Shown here one piece after another: positions 37,243-44,569 of a DNA stretch of 64,000 bases (positions are counted from its first letter, which is position 1; each line of letters begins with the position of its first letter). The notes under the pieces are model-generated. The model was not told where the DNA came from, searched no databases, and was given only the letters and a program-made list of their open reading frames with translations. A program made the position numbers and the translations under genes. Source of the DNA: Lentibacillus amyloliquefaciens (GTDB lineage Bacteria; Bacillota; Bacilli; Bacillales; Amphibacillaceae); assembly GCF_001307805.1 (NCBI RefSeq), contig NZ_CP013862.1:1364001-1428000 (forward strand). Reading direction: 5' to 3'.

Positions 37243-37934
37243 AACTCGGGCAGTTCTTGTTCATGCTTGTCGAGCATAATCTGTTCCGGATTGATGCCCT
37301 GCTCACGCAGTACTTCAATGTTCTGCACGAGGAATTCGTCGCTGCCAACAACATAGAAGAGTCCATCCTTGTCTGCAGCAAGATTTTTCACTTCTTCATA
37401 GTAGTCTTTACGGTTATCGACGAACTGTGATGTGAATTTCTTGTCAGGTGCGGATTCAAAAATATTAGTGAATAAGAAATCTTTTGATGAATCGATGTTC
37501 AGGGAATGAATTTGATTGACGTTGTCAGCACGTTCGAAATACTCAAGTACAAGCGGTCTAAAAGTTGCCAAGCCGACACCCGATGACAGCAGGTAAACAT
37601 TTTTGCCTTCTCTTGTAAGCGGTACATTCGAATGCGTTTTAAATATTGCAACTTCATTGCCGACTTCAAGATTTCTTAAAATCATTTTAAACTTAGAGCA
37701 CTGCTCTCTGATGCGTGTTGTGATACCAATTGAATTTTCGTGCGGTAAAGTGGAGATTGACATGTGACGAATCAGGCTGCGGTCTGGTTTATCTCCGGCA
37801 TTAAAACCTTCCAGTGCAAAGTGGGTGTGGGAACCTTCTTCCCATGTAAAGTCTTCCGGACAGTCGAGCACGTACGTTTTAACCTCAGGCGTTTCATCAA
37901 TAATCTTATTTATTTTAGTCCAGTATATTTGCAT
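37227..37934 (-). CDS. FAD-dependent ferredoxin/flavodoxin reductase-like oxidoreductase, Fur-regulated
   Basis: A 235-residue FNR-type reductase: FAD-binding barrel with RHMSIST (residues 56-62) and GITTRI, then an NAD(P) domain with SSGVGLATFRPL and FYVVGSDEF. No iron-sulfur domain is attached. A near-perfect Fur box lies 55 bp upstream, so it is probably induced by iron starvation; a role in releasing iron from a siderophore or heme is plausible but inferred. GTAGGGAGAATATATA precedes the ATG. The last codons (LSRM then TAA) are provided by the R3 repeat, so the C-terminus is not original. Confidence 0.82.
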   Translation of the reverse strand: MQIYWTKINKIIDETPEVKTYVLDCPEDFTWEEGSHTHFALEGFNAGDKPDRSLIRHMSISTLPHENSIGITTRIREQCSKFKMILRNLEVGNEVAIFKTHSNVPLTREGKNVYLLSSGVGLATFRPLVLEYFERADNVNQIHSLNIDSSKDFLFTNIFESAPDKKFTSQFVDNRKDYYEEVKNLAADKDGLFYVVGSDEFLVQNIEVLREQGINPEQIMLDKHEQELPEFLSRM

Positions 37935-37988
37935 TATATATTCTCCCTACTCAATTATATGTATCGTTACTATCTAATATACAATAAG

Positions 37989-38003
37989 TGATAATGATTC
38001 TCA
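37989..38003. promoter_or_regulatory. Fur box
   Basis: TGATAATGATTCTCA matches the 7-1-7 Fur consensus (TGATAAT-n-ATTATCA) with one mismatch, about 55 bp upstream of the FAD reductase start. Confidence 0.78.
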
Positions 38004-38117
38004 ATTAAACGGATTGATTATTTCAGATAACTTATGTGACTTTAAATTTGCTAACTGTTTAGAAGAAGGGCTTGAACCAAAATTATTCATAGTTCCAAAC
38101 GAACACGTTTTCACCAC

Positions 38118-38143
38118 CAATTATTCGCGTCCGATAACGGAAC
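38118..38143 (+). repeat. Cassette-type hairpin repeat c0 (degenerate)
   Basis: ATTATTCGCGTCCGATAACG resembles the right half of the array repeat (compare c9, TTAGCGCCCGATAAAGGAAC). Same orientation as the others. Confidence 0.4.
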
Positions 38144-38265
38144 AAAATAGCATAGATTGCAATACATAATCCTTATATAAGGATAATAGGAACGAAGTGA
38201 AAAGCTTCCATTTCTTATCTCATACTAGCACCTGTAAAAATCTACTTTTTCGGCTTTTTAATGTG

Positions 38266-38416
38266 CTATCTCATTAAACTTGAGCAAAATACAATAATTC
38301 CAAGTAACAGTGACTGTACTATACTCGGTTTTAAAAAAGTGAAAATCAAAGTTAATGCCACTGCAAAGAAAAAAGAATGTAAACAGTCCTTGTGGTGCAT
38401 TCAATTTTTTATTCAT
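38266..38416 (-). pseudogene. Small membrane protein with a frameshift in a T6 tract
   Basis: GGGAGGATGATTAAG precedes ATG 38416. The product starts MNKKLNAPQGLFTFFF, then at a TTTTTT run (38369-38374) the sensible reading moves to another frame: AVALTLIFTFLKPSIVQS and SLLLGIIVFCSSLMR, ending at TAG 38266. The span is 151 bp, one base too many for one frame. The corrected product has about 49 residues and one or two membrane helices, like its neighbours. It may be dead, phase-variable or a homopolymer reading error. Confidence 0.6.
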
Positions 38417-38480
38417 CTTAATCATCCTCCCATATACCATGCTTTACTGATTTAATTTTAATATAACTTTATTCAATTAA

Positions 38481-38540
38481 ATGGCCATTTAAAACAAAGT
38501 AGGCGCAAGTCTTATTCAATTCTTGCGCCCTATAATTGAA
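38481..38540 (+). repeat. Cassette-type hairpin repeat c1
   Basis: GGCGCAAG (38502-38509) and CTTGCGCC (38522-38529) form a perfect 8-bp stem around TCTTATTCAATT. It is followed by ATAATTGAA and lies 24 bp past the stop of the next gene. Confidence 0.8.
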
Positions 38541-38564
38541 CAATACGGCCTTTATCTACCAAAT

Positions 38565-38777
38565 TCAGGTTATATCCTTGTTTAATTTACTTTTGATAAT
38601 CCATTCACTAATAAAGCCTACTAATATCCCAAAAGCGATTGGCAGAAGTGAAATCTCAAAATATGGCAATGACATTCTAAATACAAGAAAATCAACACCA
38701 GCAATATCGCCAATCAAATAAAGCAAAAACATTGTTCCAATTGAGGCTATTAACGGAATCCAAAAAGGTTTATTCAC
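38565..38777 (-). CDS. Small two-helix membrane protein
   Basis: 70 residues, MNKPFWIPLIASIGTMFLLY onwards, with two membrane helices (about 6-25 and 42-60) and a short basic C-terminus. AAGGTGGATTGTTGTGA precedes the ATG. No family recognised. Flanked by hairpin repeats c1 and c2. Confidence 0.72.
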   Translation of the reverse strand: MNKPFWIPLIASIGTMFLLYLIGDIAGVDFLVFRMSLPYFEISLLPIAFGILVGFISEWIIKSKLNKDIT

Positions 38778-38838
38778 AACAATCCACCTTTATTTAAAGT
38801 CAATATACTAAGTTTTATTTGAAGTCTTATTTCGTTAA

Positions 38839-38894
38839 ATGACCAAATTCAGAAGGCTGTACTCTTATTAAATTACTGCGCCCGTTGATTGAAT
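38839..38894 (+). repeat. Cassette-type hairpin repeat c2
   Basis: ATGACC, CTGTACTCTTATT and TACTGCGCCCGTTGATTGAA follow the array consensus with a weakened stem. Confidence 0.6.
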
Positions 38895-38922
38895 AAACCA
38901 TTTGTTATTAGATGATATCGTA

Positions 38923-39255
38923 TTATGGAAAGCTATCATTATGAATAATCTTCTTTTTTTTGCTATAAATTTCATAAGCAAAATATCCAAATAATAAACC
39001 TATCCCAGGCCCCCACGCAATTGATGATAACAAGGCAATTGGGAGAAGTAAGCTTACGAATATAGCAGCAATAAATCCAATCACCATTCCGAGTGGTATA
39101 AGACTGTCTAATAAATTTTGAGCACCTCTTGTTTTTTTCTTACCAAGAGTGCCTTTCTTAGTTTTGTGTATCATTCTCAAAACGACAAATACTGCAATTC
39201 CACAAACCAGGACAAGTGGTAGAAAAATACGCATTATTTCTAGTGTTAAGCTCAT
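38923..39255 (-). CDS. Membrane protein, 110 residues, unknown function
   Basis: 110 residues with an N-terminal helix (8-27), a basic stretch (HKTKKGTLGKKKTRG) and one long or two short hydrophobic helices at about 52-95, ending in a lysine-rich tail. No family recognised. The unit is bounded by c2 and c3, each close to a gene 3' end. Confidence 0.7.
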   Translation of the reverse strand: MSLTLEIMRIFLPLVLVCGIAVFVVLRMIHKTKKGTLGKKKTRGAQNLLDSLIPLGMVIGFIAAIFVSLLLPIALLSSIAWGPGIGLLFGYFAYEIYSKKKKIIHNDSFP

Positions 39256-39328
39256 ATTAATCCCTCACTTTTCTTCGTTTTTAAGTTAATACAATTTTAA
39301 CATAATTCATTCCATTATCGGCTCCGAT

Positions 39329-39376
39329 TCTACAATACAGGGCGCGAATCTTTATTCCAGAATGGCGCCCGTTCGT
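39329..39376 (+). repeat. Cassette-type hairpin repeat c3
   Basis: GGGCGC (39340-39345) and GCGCCC (39365-39370) flank GAATCTTTATTCCAGAATG. Confidence 0.78.
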
Positions 39377-39386
39377 ATTACGGAAA

Positions 39387-39578
39387 TCAATCATCTACAA
39401 TGACCTCTCCATTTGCATCTAGTAAAGGTGTAATACCATTACCTGAACCAACCCATGATTGAATATAATTTACTCCAGTTTCACGGTCGACAAAAATTGT
39501 CATTTTCCCCAGTGTAGGTATATTCTCTACAGCTTTTATATAGAATCGGCTAACTTTCTTTTTCTTGCTTCCAAACAT
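39387..39578 (-). CDS. DUF6440 family protein
   Basis: A 63-residue cytosolic protein. FVDRETGVNYIQSW and GNGITPLLDANGEVIV match the short DUF6440 family found as single small genes in Firmicutes. Function unknown. AAGGAGGATTATT precedes the ATG at 39578. It is the only gene between c3 and c4. Confidence 0.78.
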   Translation of the reverse strand: MFGSKKKKVSRFYIKAVENIPTLGKMTIFVDRETGVNYIQSWVGSGNGITPLLDANGEVIVDD

Positions 39579-39632
39579 AATAATCCTCCTTCCGCATCGT
39601 CAACCTTACATATATTTCTTTACCTTACGATC

Positions 39633-39684
39633 CACTTCCACAAGATAGGACGCCAATTCTTATTCCAGGTAGGCGCCCGTTCGG
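39633..39684 (+). repeat. Cassette-type hairpin repeat c4
   Basis: GGACGCC, AATTCTTATTCCAGGTA and GGCGCCCGTTCGG; same orientation and spacing as c3. Confidence 0.75.
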
Positions 39685-39712
39685 TATAAAGTAAATTACG
39701 AGCAGAAAAAAC

Positions 39713-39877
39713 TCATTCCTGCTCTTTCTTTGACTTTTTGCCGGAAAATACTAAACCAAATATACCGCCTGTTGCTATTCCAAAAGCCAATGAAGCACCT
39801 ATGCTATCGAATACCACGAATCCTATAATTGTCATCATCATAAGAAATATAATCATCCAAAACCAATTTATATTCAT
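39713..39877 (-). CDS. Small membrane protein, 54 residues
   Basis: Starts MNINWFWMIIFLMMM at ATG 39877 after GGGGGAGGAATA. Two helices separated by a short DS turn, ending GKKSKKEQE. The frame is open further upstream but that part lies in repeat c5. No family recognised. Confidence 0.7.
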   Translation of the reverse strand: MNINWFWMIIFLMMMTIIGFVVFDSIGASLAFGIATGGIFGLVFSGKKSKKEQE

Positions 39878-39899
39878 TATTCCTCCCCCTTTTATTAAG

Positions 39900-39955
39900 T
39901 TAAATAGCCCAACAAGGGCAATTTGGACGCTACTTTTATTCCGGAACGATTGAAG
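39900..39955 (+). repeat. Cassette-type hairpin repeat c5 (degenerate)
   Basis: ACAAGGGCAATTTGGACGC, CTACTTTTATTCC and CGATTGAAG keep order and orientation of the consensus; the right GCGCCC is lost. Confidence 0.5.
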
Positions 39956-39963
39956 CATATTTT

Positions 39964-40164
39964 TTATTCCTCTATATCAACCAATTCAGCCTTAAGAATT
40001 TGATATTTAACTAGTTCAACTGTTTGGCCTTGTGTATTTTCCACAGGGATAAAATCAGTCGCAATCCCCGAGTAATTACGACTGATTGAACCCTCAATTC
40101 GTATGTTTTTAAACTGCTCTCCATTGGACATTGTAATGTCATAAATATGAATTTTTTTCGCCAT
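39964..40164 (-). CDS. Small soluble protein, 66 residues
   Basis: Starts MAKKIHIYDITMSNGEQF at ATG 40164 after AAAAGGAGAGGATATT. Hydrophilic, probably all-beta, no cysteines or membrane segment. No family recognised. Single gene between c5 and c6. Confidence 0.7.
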   Translation of the reverse strand: MAKKIHIYDITMSNGEQFKNIRIEGSISRNYSGIATDFIPVENTQGQTVELVKYQILKAELVDIEE

Positions 40165-40193
40165 AATATCCTCTCCTTTTAAAATTTTATATG

Positions 40194-40264
40194 CCACAAT
40201 ATGGCCCTTATATGCGATGTTGGCGCGCTATCCTTATTCGAGATAAGCGCCCGATTATTGAAAC
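40194..40264 (+). repeat. Cassette-type hairpin repeat c6 (full length)
   Basis: Best complete example: CACAATATGGCCCTTATATG, then GCGCGCTATC, CTTATTCGA, GATAAGCGCCCGATTATTGAA. The inner stem pairs GCGCTATC with GATAAGCGC (one bulge). Confidence 0.82.
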
Positions 40265-40304
40265 CTGTCTTTCTGTAAACTGAGGATAATTACAAGAATT
40301 AATA

Positions 40305-40403
40305 TTACCCCTTAGGTTTTTTCGGCCATATAAAATAACTGATAGCAACTAAAAAATCGATACCTAATACAAGCGTCCATATTTTTAGAAATCCACCCAA
40401 CAC
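40305..40403 (-). CDS. Possible tiny membrane peptide or gene remnant
   Basis: An open frame ending at TAA 40305 reads LGGFLKIWTLVLGIDFLVAI then SYFIWPKKPKG, a single membrane helix with a basic end. GTG 40403 or the following TTG could start it, but no clear binding site is seen. It is the only coding-like sequence in the unit between c6 and c7, so it may be the end of a decayed gene. Confidence 0.35.
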   Translation of the reverse strand: MLGGFLKIWTLVLGIDFLVAISYFIWPKKPKG

Positions 40404-40446
40404 TTCCGTCCGAGAAGAATCATTAAATTAAATAGATTAGACCGAA

Positions 40447-40485
40447 TAATATTCCAGACCTATGCTCAGCCGCACAAGCGTCCGT
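40447..40485 (+). repeat. Cassette-type hairpin repeat c7 (very degenerate)
   Basis: GCCGCACAAGCGTCCGTTTA retains only the right-hand part of the motif, at the expected place behind the DUF418 gene. Confidence 0.35.
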
Positions 40486-40526
40486 TTACTGTATATTGCA
40501 AATATTTTCATCCAACCTTTTATTCT

Positions 40527-41693
40527 TTATACCTGTTTTTTATAAGTCAAATAACGCATATATTTTTCTAAAGGACCCTCTATTTGACGACGATTCATGA
40601 AGTATGCTACTGATAAAGTAACGGCCCACATAAAGATGCCGAGTAGCACGGAAGTTGTGACACTTAAGAATGCACCTAAATTGAAAGCGATTGGGGACAG
40701 TAGTATAACAATCAAAACTTCGTGTATGACGAAAAATGTTAACGAACGTTTCCCCATTGCTGTGATTGCTTCTACAATTACGCCACTATATTTAATGCCT
40801 AATCCCAATAGTCCAAAAAGTGTTGCATAGCCTACACCACCAGCAAAACCAGTGAGTATATGAATACCATATGCTATTCCTGCGATAAAGAGACTAGGAA
40901 ACCAACCATCATTTATTAGTACGAGTGGTATGGCGCCTATCAGCGAAATAGTTAGACAACCAATCGTTAATTGCTTTAGCAGTTTTATATGTTCGTGTGG
41001 CTTAATTAATAAGTTTAAATTCCCTAACCAAACCCCCATTAGTACTGAGGGGATAACAGGGAAGAAGATATGATTAAACAATGGAATAATCGGTATAGAA
41101 CTCAGTCGATCAAGTGATGTATTTAAGTATGTTTCTTGACCAGTTAATGCTACCGGTAATCCATAAGATTGGTTACCTAATAAGACACCGCCCCATAAGA
41201 TTGGTATATAAATGAGACATATGGCTGTGGAAATAAACACATATTTCTTAATCTTATTGTTATCCTTTTTCAAGGTAGAAACTAATACGAGTCCAGCAAT
41301 ACCATATGTCATTAATATGTCTTGTATACCTGCGACACCAGCGAGTATGGCGCCAAATAATATTAAATACCAGCAACGCCTTTTTATAATGCGGTTTGCT
41401 TCATCAACACCCATTCTTTCACATTGTTTACGGTAAATCATGACTAGACCATAGCCAAACAGTATTGCGAATAATGGACGCGCTCGATTATCTACTATAA
41501 TTTCCATTAAAAAATTTAAGAAATGGTCTAAAGGTGTACTCCCTGCTACTTTTGTTATTACACCTGGTTCTATCGTGTATAAAAACAATGGTATATGTGC
41601 AAATATAATCAAAAAGAGCATGGAGCCTCGTGCGATATCTAAAGATATTGCACGTTTCTTTTGGGTTACTTTATCAGTATATAATTCTCCCAT
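40527..41693 (-). CDS. DUF418 (YeiB-like) multi-pass membrane protein
   Basis: 388 residues with about ten membrane helices. The N-terminal KKRAISLDIARGSMLFLIIF and DNRARPLFAILFGYGL segments and the C-terminal DUF418 domain (LTFFVIHEVLIVILL) are typical of YeiB/YxaH proteins, distantly related to acyltransferase-3 proteins. The substrate is unknown. AGGGGAATTATT precedes the ATG. It lies 148 bp behind a TetR gene and may be part of its regulon. Confidence 0.85.
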   Translation of the reverse strand: MGELYTDKVTQKKRAISLDIARGSMLFLIIFAHIPLFLYTIEPGVITKVAGSTPLDHFLNFLMEIIVDNRARPLFAILFGYGLVMIYRKQCERMGVDEANRIIKRRCWYLILFGAILAGVAGIQDILMTYGIAGLVLVSTLKKDNNKIKKYVFISTAICLIYIPILWGGVLLGNQSYGLPVALTGQETYLNTSLDRLSSIPIIPLFNHIFFPVIPSVLMGVWLGNLNLLIKPHEHIKLLKQLTIGCLTISLIGAIPLVLINDGWFPSLFIAGIAYGIHILTGFAGGVGYATLFGLLGLGIKYSGVIVEAITAMGKRSLTFFVIHEVLIVILLSPIAFNLGAFLSVTTSVLLGIFMWAVTLSVAYFMNRRQIEGPLEKYMRYLTYKKQV

Positions 41694-41841
41694 AATAATT
41701 CCCCTAATTTATAATGTGGTGTAATTGACAATAAAGTCATTTAAAAGTGCAGAGTTAATGTGCACATTCCCGTATAAGCATGCTCTTCATAAAGTTGTTT
41801 TATTTTGGGATTAGCACTAAGTCCAGCCGAAAATAAATGAC

Positions 41842-42435
41842 TCATTTAATCATTTTTGTCACCATATTTACTAAATCATTCTTATATGCTTCTAAGTTAA
41901 ATCGTTTTCCATTCATAAGCATACTTTCAGCAATTGCTCCTTGTATCATAGTAGAAACGCTCTTTGGATTGAATTCAGAAAACTCATTTGTCTCTTGTCC
42001 ATAATGTAAAATCTCCTCCAAATACACATATAATGGATCTTCTTCATCAGTCGATAACTTATAATAAGGAACATTATCTTCAGTACGTGCATTAAAAACA
42101 ATCTCAATCAGTGCGATATTATTGACTCTATGCGTTCCTTGATAAGCTAAAGAAGCATCAATGAAAGCAATCAGTTGATCATATGCAGTTTTTTCTTTCG
42201 ATACTCTTTCTTTAATATAATCGAATTGCATTTTTAATAAATAAACTAACGTGTTATTCAACACATCTTCCTTATCTTCAAAGTGATAGGAGATCAATCC
42301 CGTACTAACCTTGGCCATTTTTGCAATTTTAGCCAAGCTTATATTTACAAAACCAATTTCATTCAGTACCTCAATTGTAGCTTTTATGATTTGCTCTCGC
42401 CTTGCCTCCGTTATAAAAGATGGTTGATCCACCAT
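41842..42435 (-). CDS. TetR/AcrR family regulator
   Basis: 197 residues. N-terminal HTH (FVNISLAKIAKMAKVSTGLISYHF, about 28-50) and a helical ligand domain. It follows a small membrane protein gene by 24 bp and probably represses that operon, whose upstream region has a perfect 22-bp palindrome. Ligand unknown. Confidence 0.88.
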   Translation of the reverse strand: MVDQPSFITEARREQIIKATIEVLNEIGFVNISLAKIAKMAKVSTGLISYHFEDKEDVLNNTLVYLLKMQFDYIKERVSKEKTAYDQLIAFIDASLAYQGTHRVNNIALIEIVFNARTEDNVPYYKLSTDEEDPLYVYLEEILHYGQETNEFSEFNPKSVSTMIQGAIAESMLMNGKRFNLEAYKNDLVNMVTKMIK

Positions 42436-42459
42436 AGTAGTTCCTCCGTTTCCTCATTC

Positions 42460-42918
42460 TTATTTTTTTCTCAACTTATCAATGATCCATAATAACCCGA
42501 CGATAAAAAGCACTGATAATATAACCACATCAAATTTACTTGGGTAGTTTTCAATAAATATTTGAAGCGGTTCAGGAAGGCTTCCTTGAAAGATTGAGTT
42601 GATAATCATTCTTATAATCGTCATAAGAAATATAAAAAGTTGTAACAAAAGCAATATAGGCAATAACCCCAATCCACCTATTAACCATTTCCAAGCTAAT
42701 TCTGCATTAAACACATAAGCAATGGCAGAAGATATTAATACTACGCCCATAATGGTAAAGATAATCAAACGGACCCATTGCATAAATTCTAATGATTCTT
42801 GGTTGTATAGATACATAACATATGAAAATACAAGTACAGATAAAATAACACTTATTAATGGGATGATACGTTGAAACCAACGGGGAAGATCGTTAAATTC
42901 ATCCACTTTATTACTCAC
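42460..42918 (-). CDS. Four-helix membrane protein in a TetR operon
   Basis: 152 residues with helices at about 17-36, 49-69, 75-105 and 128-146. No family recognised. AAAGGAGGTATCTG precedes the ATG at 42918. It is the first gene of a unit with the TetR regulator and so is the likely effector controlled by it. Confidence 0.75.
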   Translation of the reverse strand: MSNKVDEFNDLPRWFQRIIPLISVILSVLVFSYVMYLYNQESLEFMQWVRLIIFTIMGVVLISSAIAYVFNAELAWKWLIGGLGLLPILLLLQLFIFLMTIIRMIINSIFQGSLPEPLQIFIENYPSKFDVVILSVLFIVGLLWIIDKLRKK

Positions 42919-42950
42919 ATCAGATACCTCCTTTTAATCAGTCAATATTT

Positions 42951-42972
42951 ATTTTGATTGATCAATCAAAAT
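42951..42972. promoter_or_regulatory. 22-bp palindromic TetR operator (candidate)
   Basis: ATTTTGATTGATCAATCAAAAT (22 bases, centre TGATCA) is perfectly self-complementary. It lies 33 bp upstream of the membrane protein-TetR operon start. Confidence 0.75.
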
Positions 42973-43017
42973 TTATCATCTAATAACTCCCCTGTCAAGT
43001 TAAATAAGCTTTTCTTC

Positions 43018-43077
43018 AACGATTTGACCCGATTCTGAAGGACGCCATCTTATTCAAGATAAGCGCCCGATTGCTGC
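43018..43077 (+). repeat. Cassette-type hairpin repeat c8
   Basis: GACGCCATCTTATTCAAGAT followed by AAGCGCCCGATTGCTGC; stem ATCTTATTCAAGAT is additionally self-complementary at its ends. Confidence 0.75.
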
Positions 43078-43103
43078 AAGAAGCTTTCCGATAGCTAAGC
43101 TTA

Positions 43104-43352
43104 TTATCTTAAAAGAAAAAAAATTAGAATTAAGCTAATTGTGCTTAACCCATATAAAACGATTTTTTGCCCTAGATTACTTTTGTGATAAAGATACACA
43201 AACAAAAAATAAATAGCAGTTGCTACAAAGTAAAATATCAATCCTGAAATAATTTCATCTTTACTATATTCGTGAGCATAAGCCACAAAATAAATTATTA
43301 CTGACACTATTGATACCAGGCCAATTATATTGAAAAGTTTATGTGTACTCAT
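43104..43352 (-). CDS. Small three-helix membrane protein
   Basis: 82 residues from ATG 43352 (MSTHKLFNIIGLVSIVSVII) with AATAGGGGTGAA before it. Three helices (7-26, 38-56, 62-81). No family recognised. Single gene between c8 and c9. Confidence 0.7.
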   Translation of the reverse strand: MSTHKLFNIIGLVSIVSVIIYFVAYAHEYSKDEIISGLIFYFVATAIYFLFVYLYHKSNLGQKIVLYGLSTISLILIFFLLR

Positions 43353-43429
43353 TTCACCCCTATTGCCTCCCCTATTTCCAGTCTTCTTCGGTAATCTGTT
43401 GCATGTGTGATACAAAAACGCTCTAATAA

Positions 43430-43460
43430 CTGTTTCTGATTAGCGCCCGATAAAGGAACA
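43430..43460 (+). repeat. Cassette-type hairpin repeat c9 (partial)
   Basis: CTGATTAGCGCCCGATAAAG is the right half of the motif; the left half is missing. Confidence 0.5.
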
Positions 43461-43498
43461 TTGTCCGTCAATACTTTTTTACGAGAAGGATGTATTGT

Positions 43499-43894
43499 TC
43501 ACGGTGCAACAAGTTCTACTTTTATTCTGTCTGGGTCCTCGAAATAAAGGGCATAATGGTCTTTACTCTCGGCAAATGGGTGCTTATCTTTATAGAGAAT
43601 ATTAATTCCTTTATTATTTAGTGTTTCAGTCATTTCATCGACGTGTTGCCGTGAATCTGCGTGAAATGCTAAATGATTAAGACCGACCCGACACCTATGA
43701 TATGGAACATCCCGAAACTTTTCCTCAGCTTGCACAAAGACGATATAGGTGTCGCCTAATCTCCAACTTCGTCCACCATCCCATTTCTGAAAAGCGTTAT
43801 ATCCGAGTTCCTCAAGGAACCAGCCCCAAAATTCGGCTGACCTTTTTAAATCCGATACGTATATCTCAATATGGTGAAGTAATCCCTTGGTCAA
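43499..43894 (-). CDS. VOC (glyoxalase-like) family protein
   Basis: 131 residues, one vicinal-oxygen-chelate module pair. Metal ligands are suggested by HHIEIYV near the N-terminus, HLAFHA in the middle and FEDPDRIKVELV at the end. The start is TTG 43894 after AAAGGGGGATTG. Such stand-alone VOC proteins include lyases, dioxygenases and drug-modifying enzymes (fosfomycin, bleomycin resistance); the substrate cannot be told. Confidence 0.85.
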   Translation of the reverse strand: MTKGLLHHIEIYVSDLKRSAEFWGWFLEELGYNAFQKWDGGRSWRLGDTYIVFVQAEEKFRDVPYHRCRVGLNHLAFHADSRQHVDEMTETLNNKGINILYKDKHPFAESKDHYALYFEDPDRIKVELVAP

Positions 43895-43914
43895 GAAACA
43901 ATCCCCCTTTATGT

Positions 43915-43974
43915 TCCAAAGTAATCGTCCTAAAGGGAGCACATTCTTATTCGACTAGCGCGCCCGTTGATTGA
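43915..43974 (+). repeat. Cassette-type hairpin repeat c10
   Basis: AAAGGGAGCACATTCTTATT, CGACTAGCGCGCCCG, TTGATTGAAG; consensus order, same orientation. Confidence 0.7.
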
Positions 43975-44094
43975 AGACTTGAATTCAAGATAATTTAAAT
44001 ACTTATCTTTACATCTGATTGCTTTCATTTTATAAGTGTTCTATAGACTATATTCGACAGAAAGCAGGGAAATTCCTAGCACAGTTCGACTTTT

Positions 44095-44295
44095 TCACCG
44101 GACTTCTAGAATGCCACCAAAGATACGGCTGATATCCTTCCCGTCTGAGGGAACAGTACCAGTGGTCATCATATATCTTTTGATAGCGTTGTAAGCATTG
44201 CTGTACTCACGTGGTAGTACCTTCGCACGCCCCTCCATAGCCTTCCATTCTCGCTTGTTATCTAGACTTCCGATAATTTTTTCAATAATACTCAT
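44095..44295 (-). pseudogene. Truncated DUF1048 protein
   Basis: 66 residues, [20 protein letters not shown] onwards, match the N-terminal half of DUF1048 proteins (usually 100-120 residues, beside a PadR regulator and an ABC transporter). The frame stops after GGILEVR, before the conserved DUF1048 C-terminal segment. No PadR partner is adjacent. AAAGGAGGAGAACT precedes the ATG, so the short form may still be made. Confidence 0.65.
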
Positions 44296-44448
44296 AGTTC
44301 TCCTCCTTTAGATTTCCTTTTGATTTTGAGTTTATTAATTTTGCTTGAGATTAACTCCCAGTTATCCCAAAAAGTTACAAAATGCTCTTGACCTCTTCCG
44401 GGAAGTTCATTTTACGGTCCTCATAGGTGCTCAAATTTAGATTTTATT

Positions 44449-44512
44449 CCACAATATGGCCCTGAAATAAAAAATGAGCACAATTCTTATCACAGAATTG
44501 CGCCCAATCCTT
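44449..44512 (+). repeat. Cassette-type hairpin repeat c11
   Basis: CACAATATGGCCCTGAAATA, then GCACAATTCTTATCACAGAA and TTGCGCCCAATCC; the stem ACAATTC/GAATTGC is clear. Confidence 0.75.
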
Positions 44513-44569
44513 TACAGGACTTAGCATAGAGGCTTTAACTAATTTCACTTATTCCTTAGTCAGTCAATA

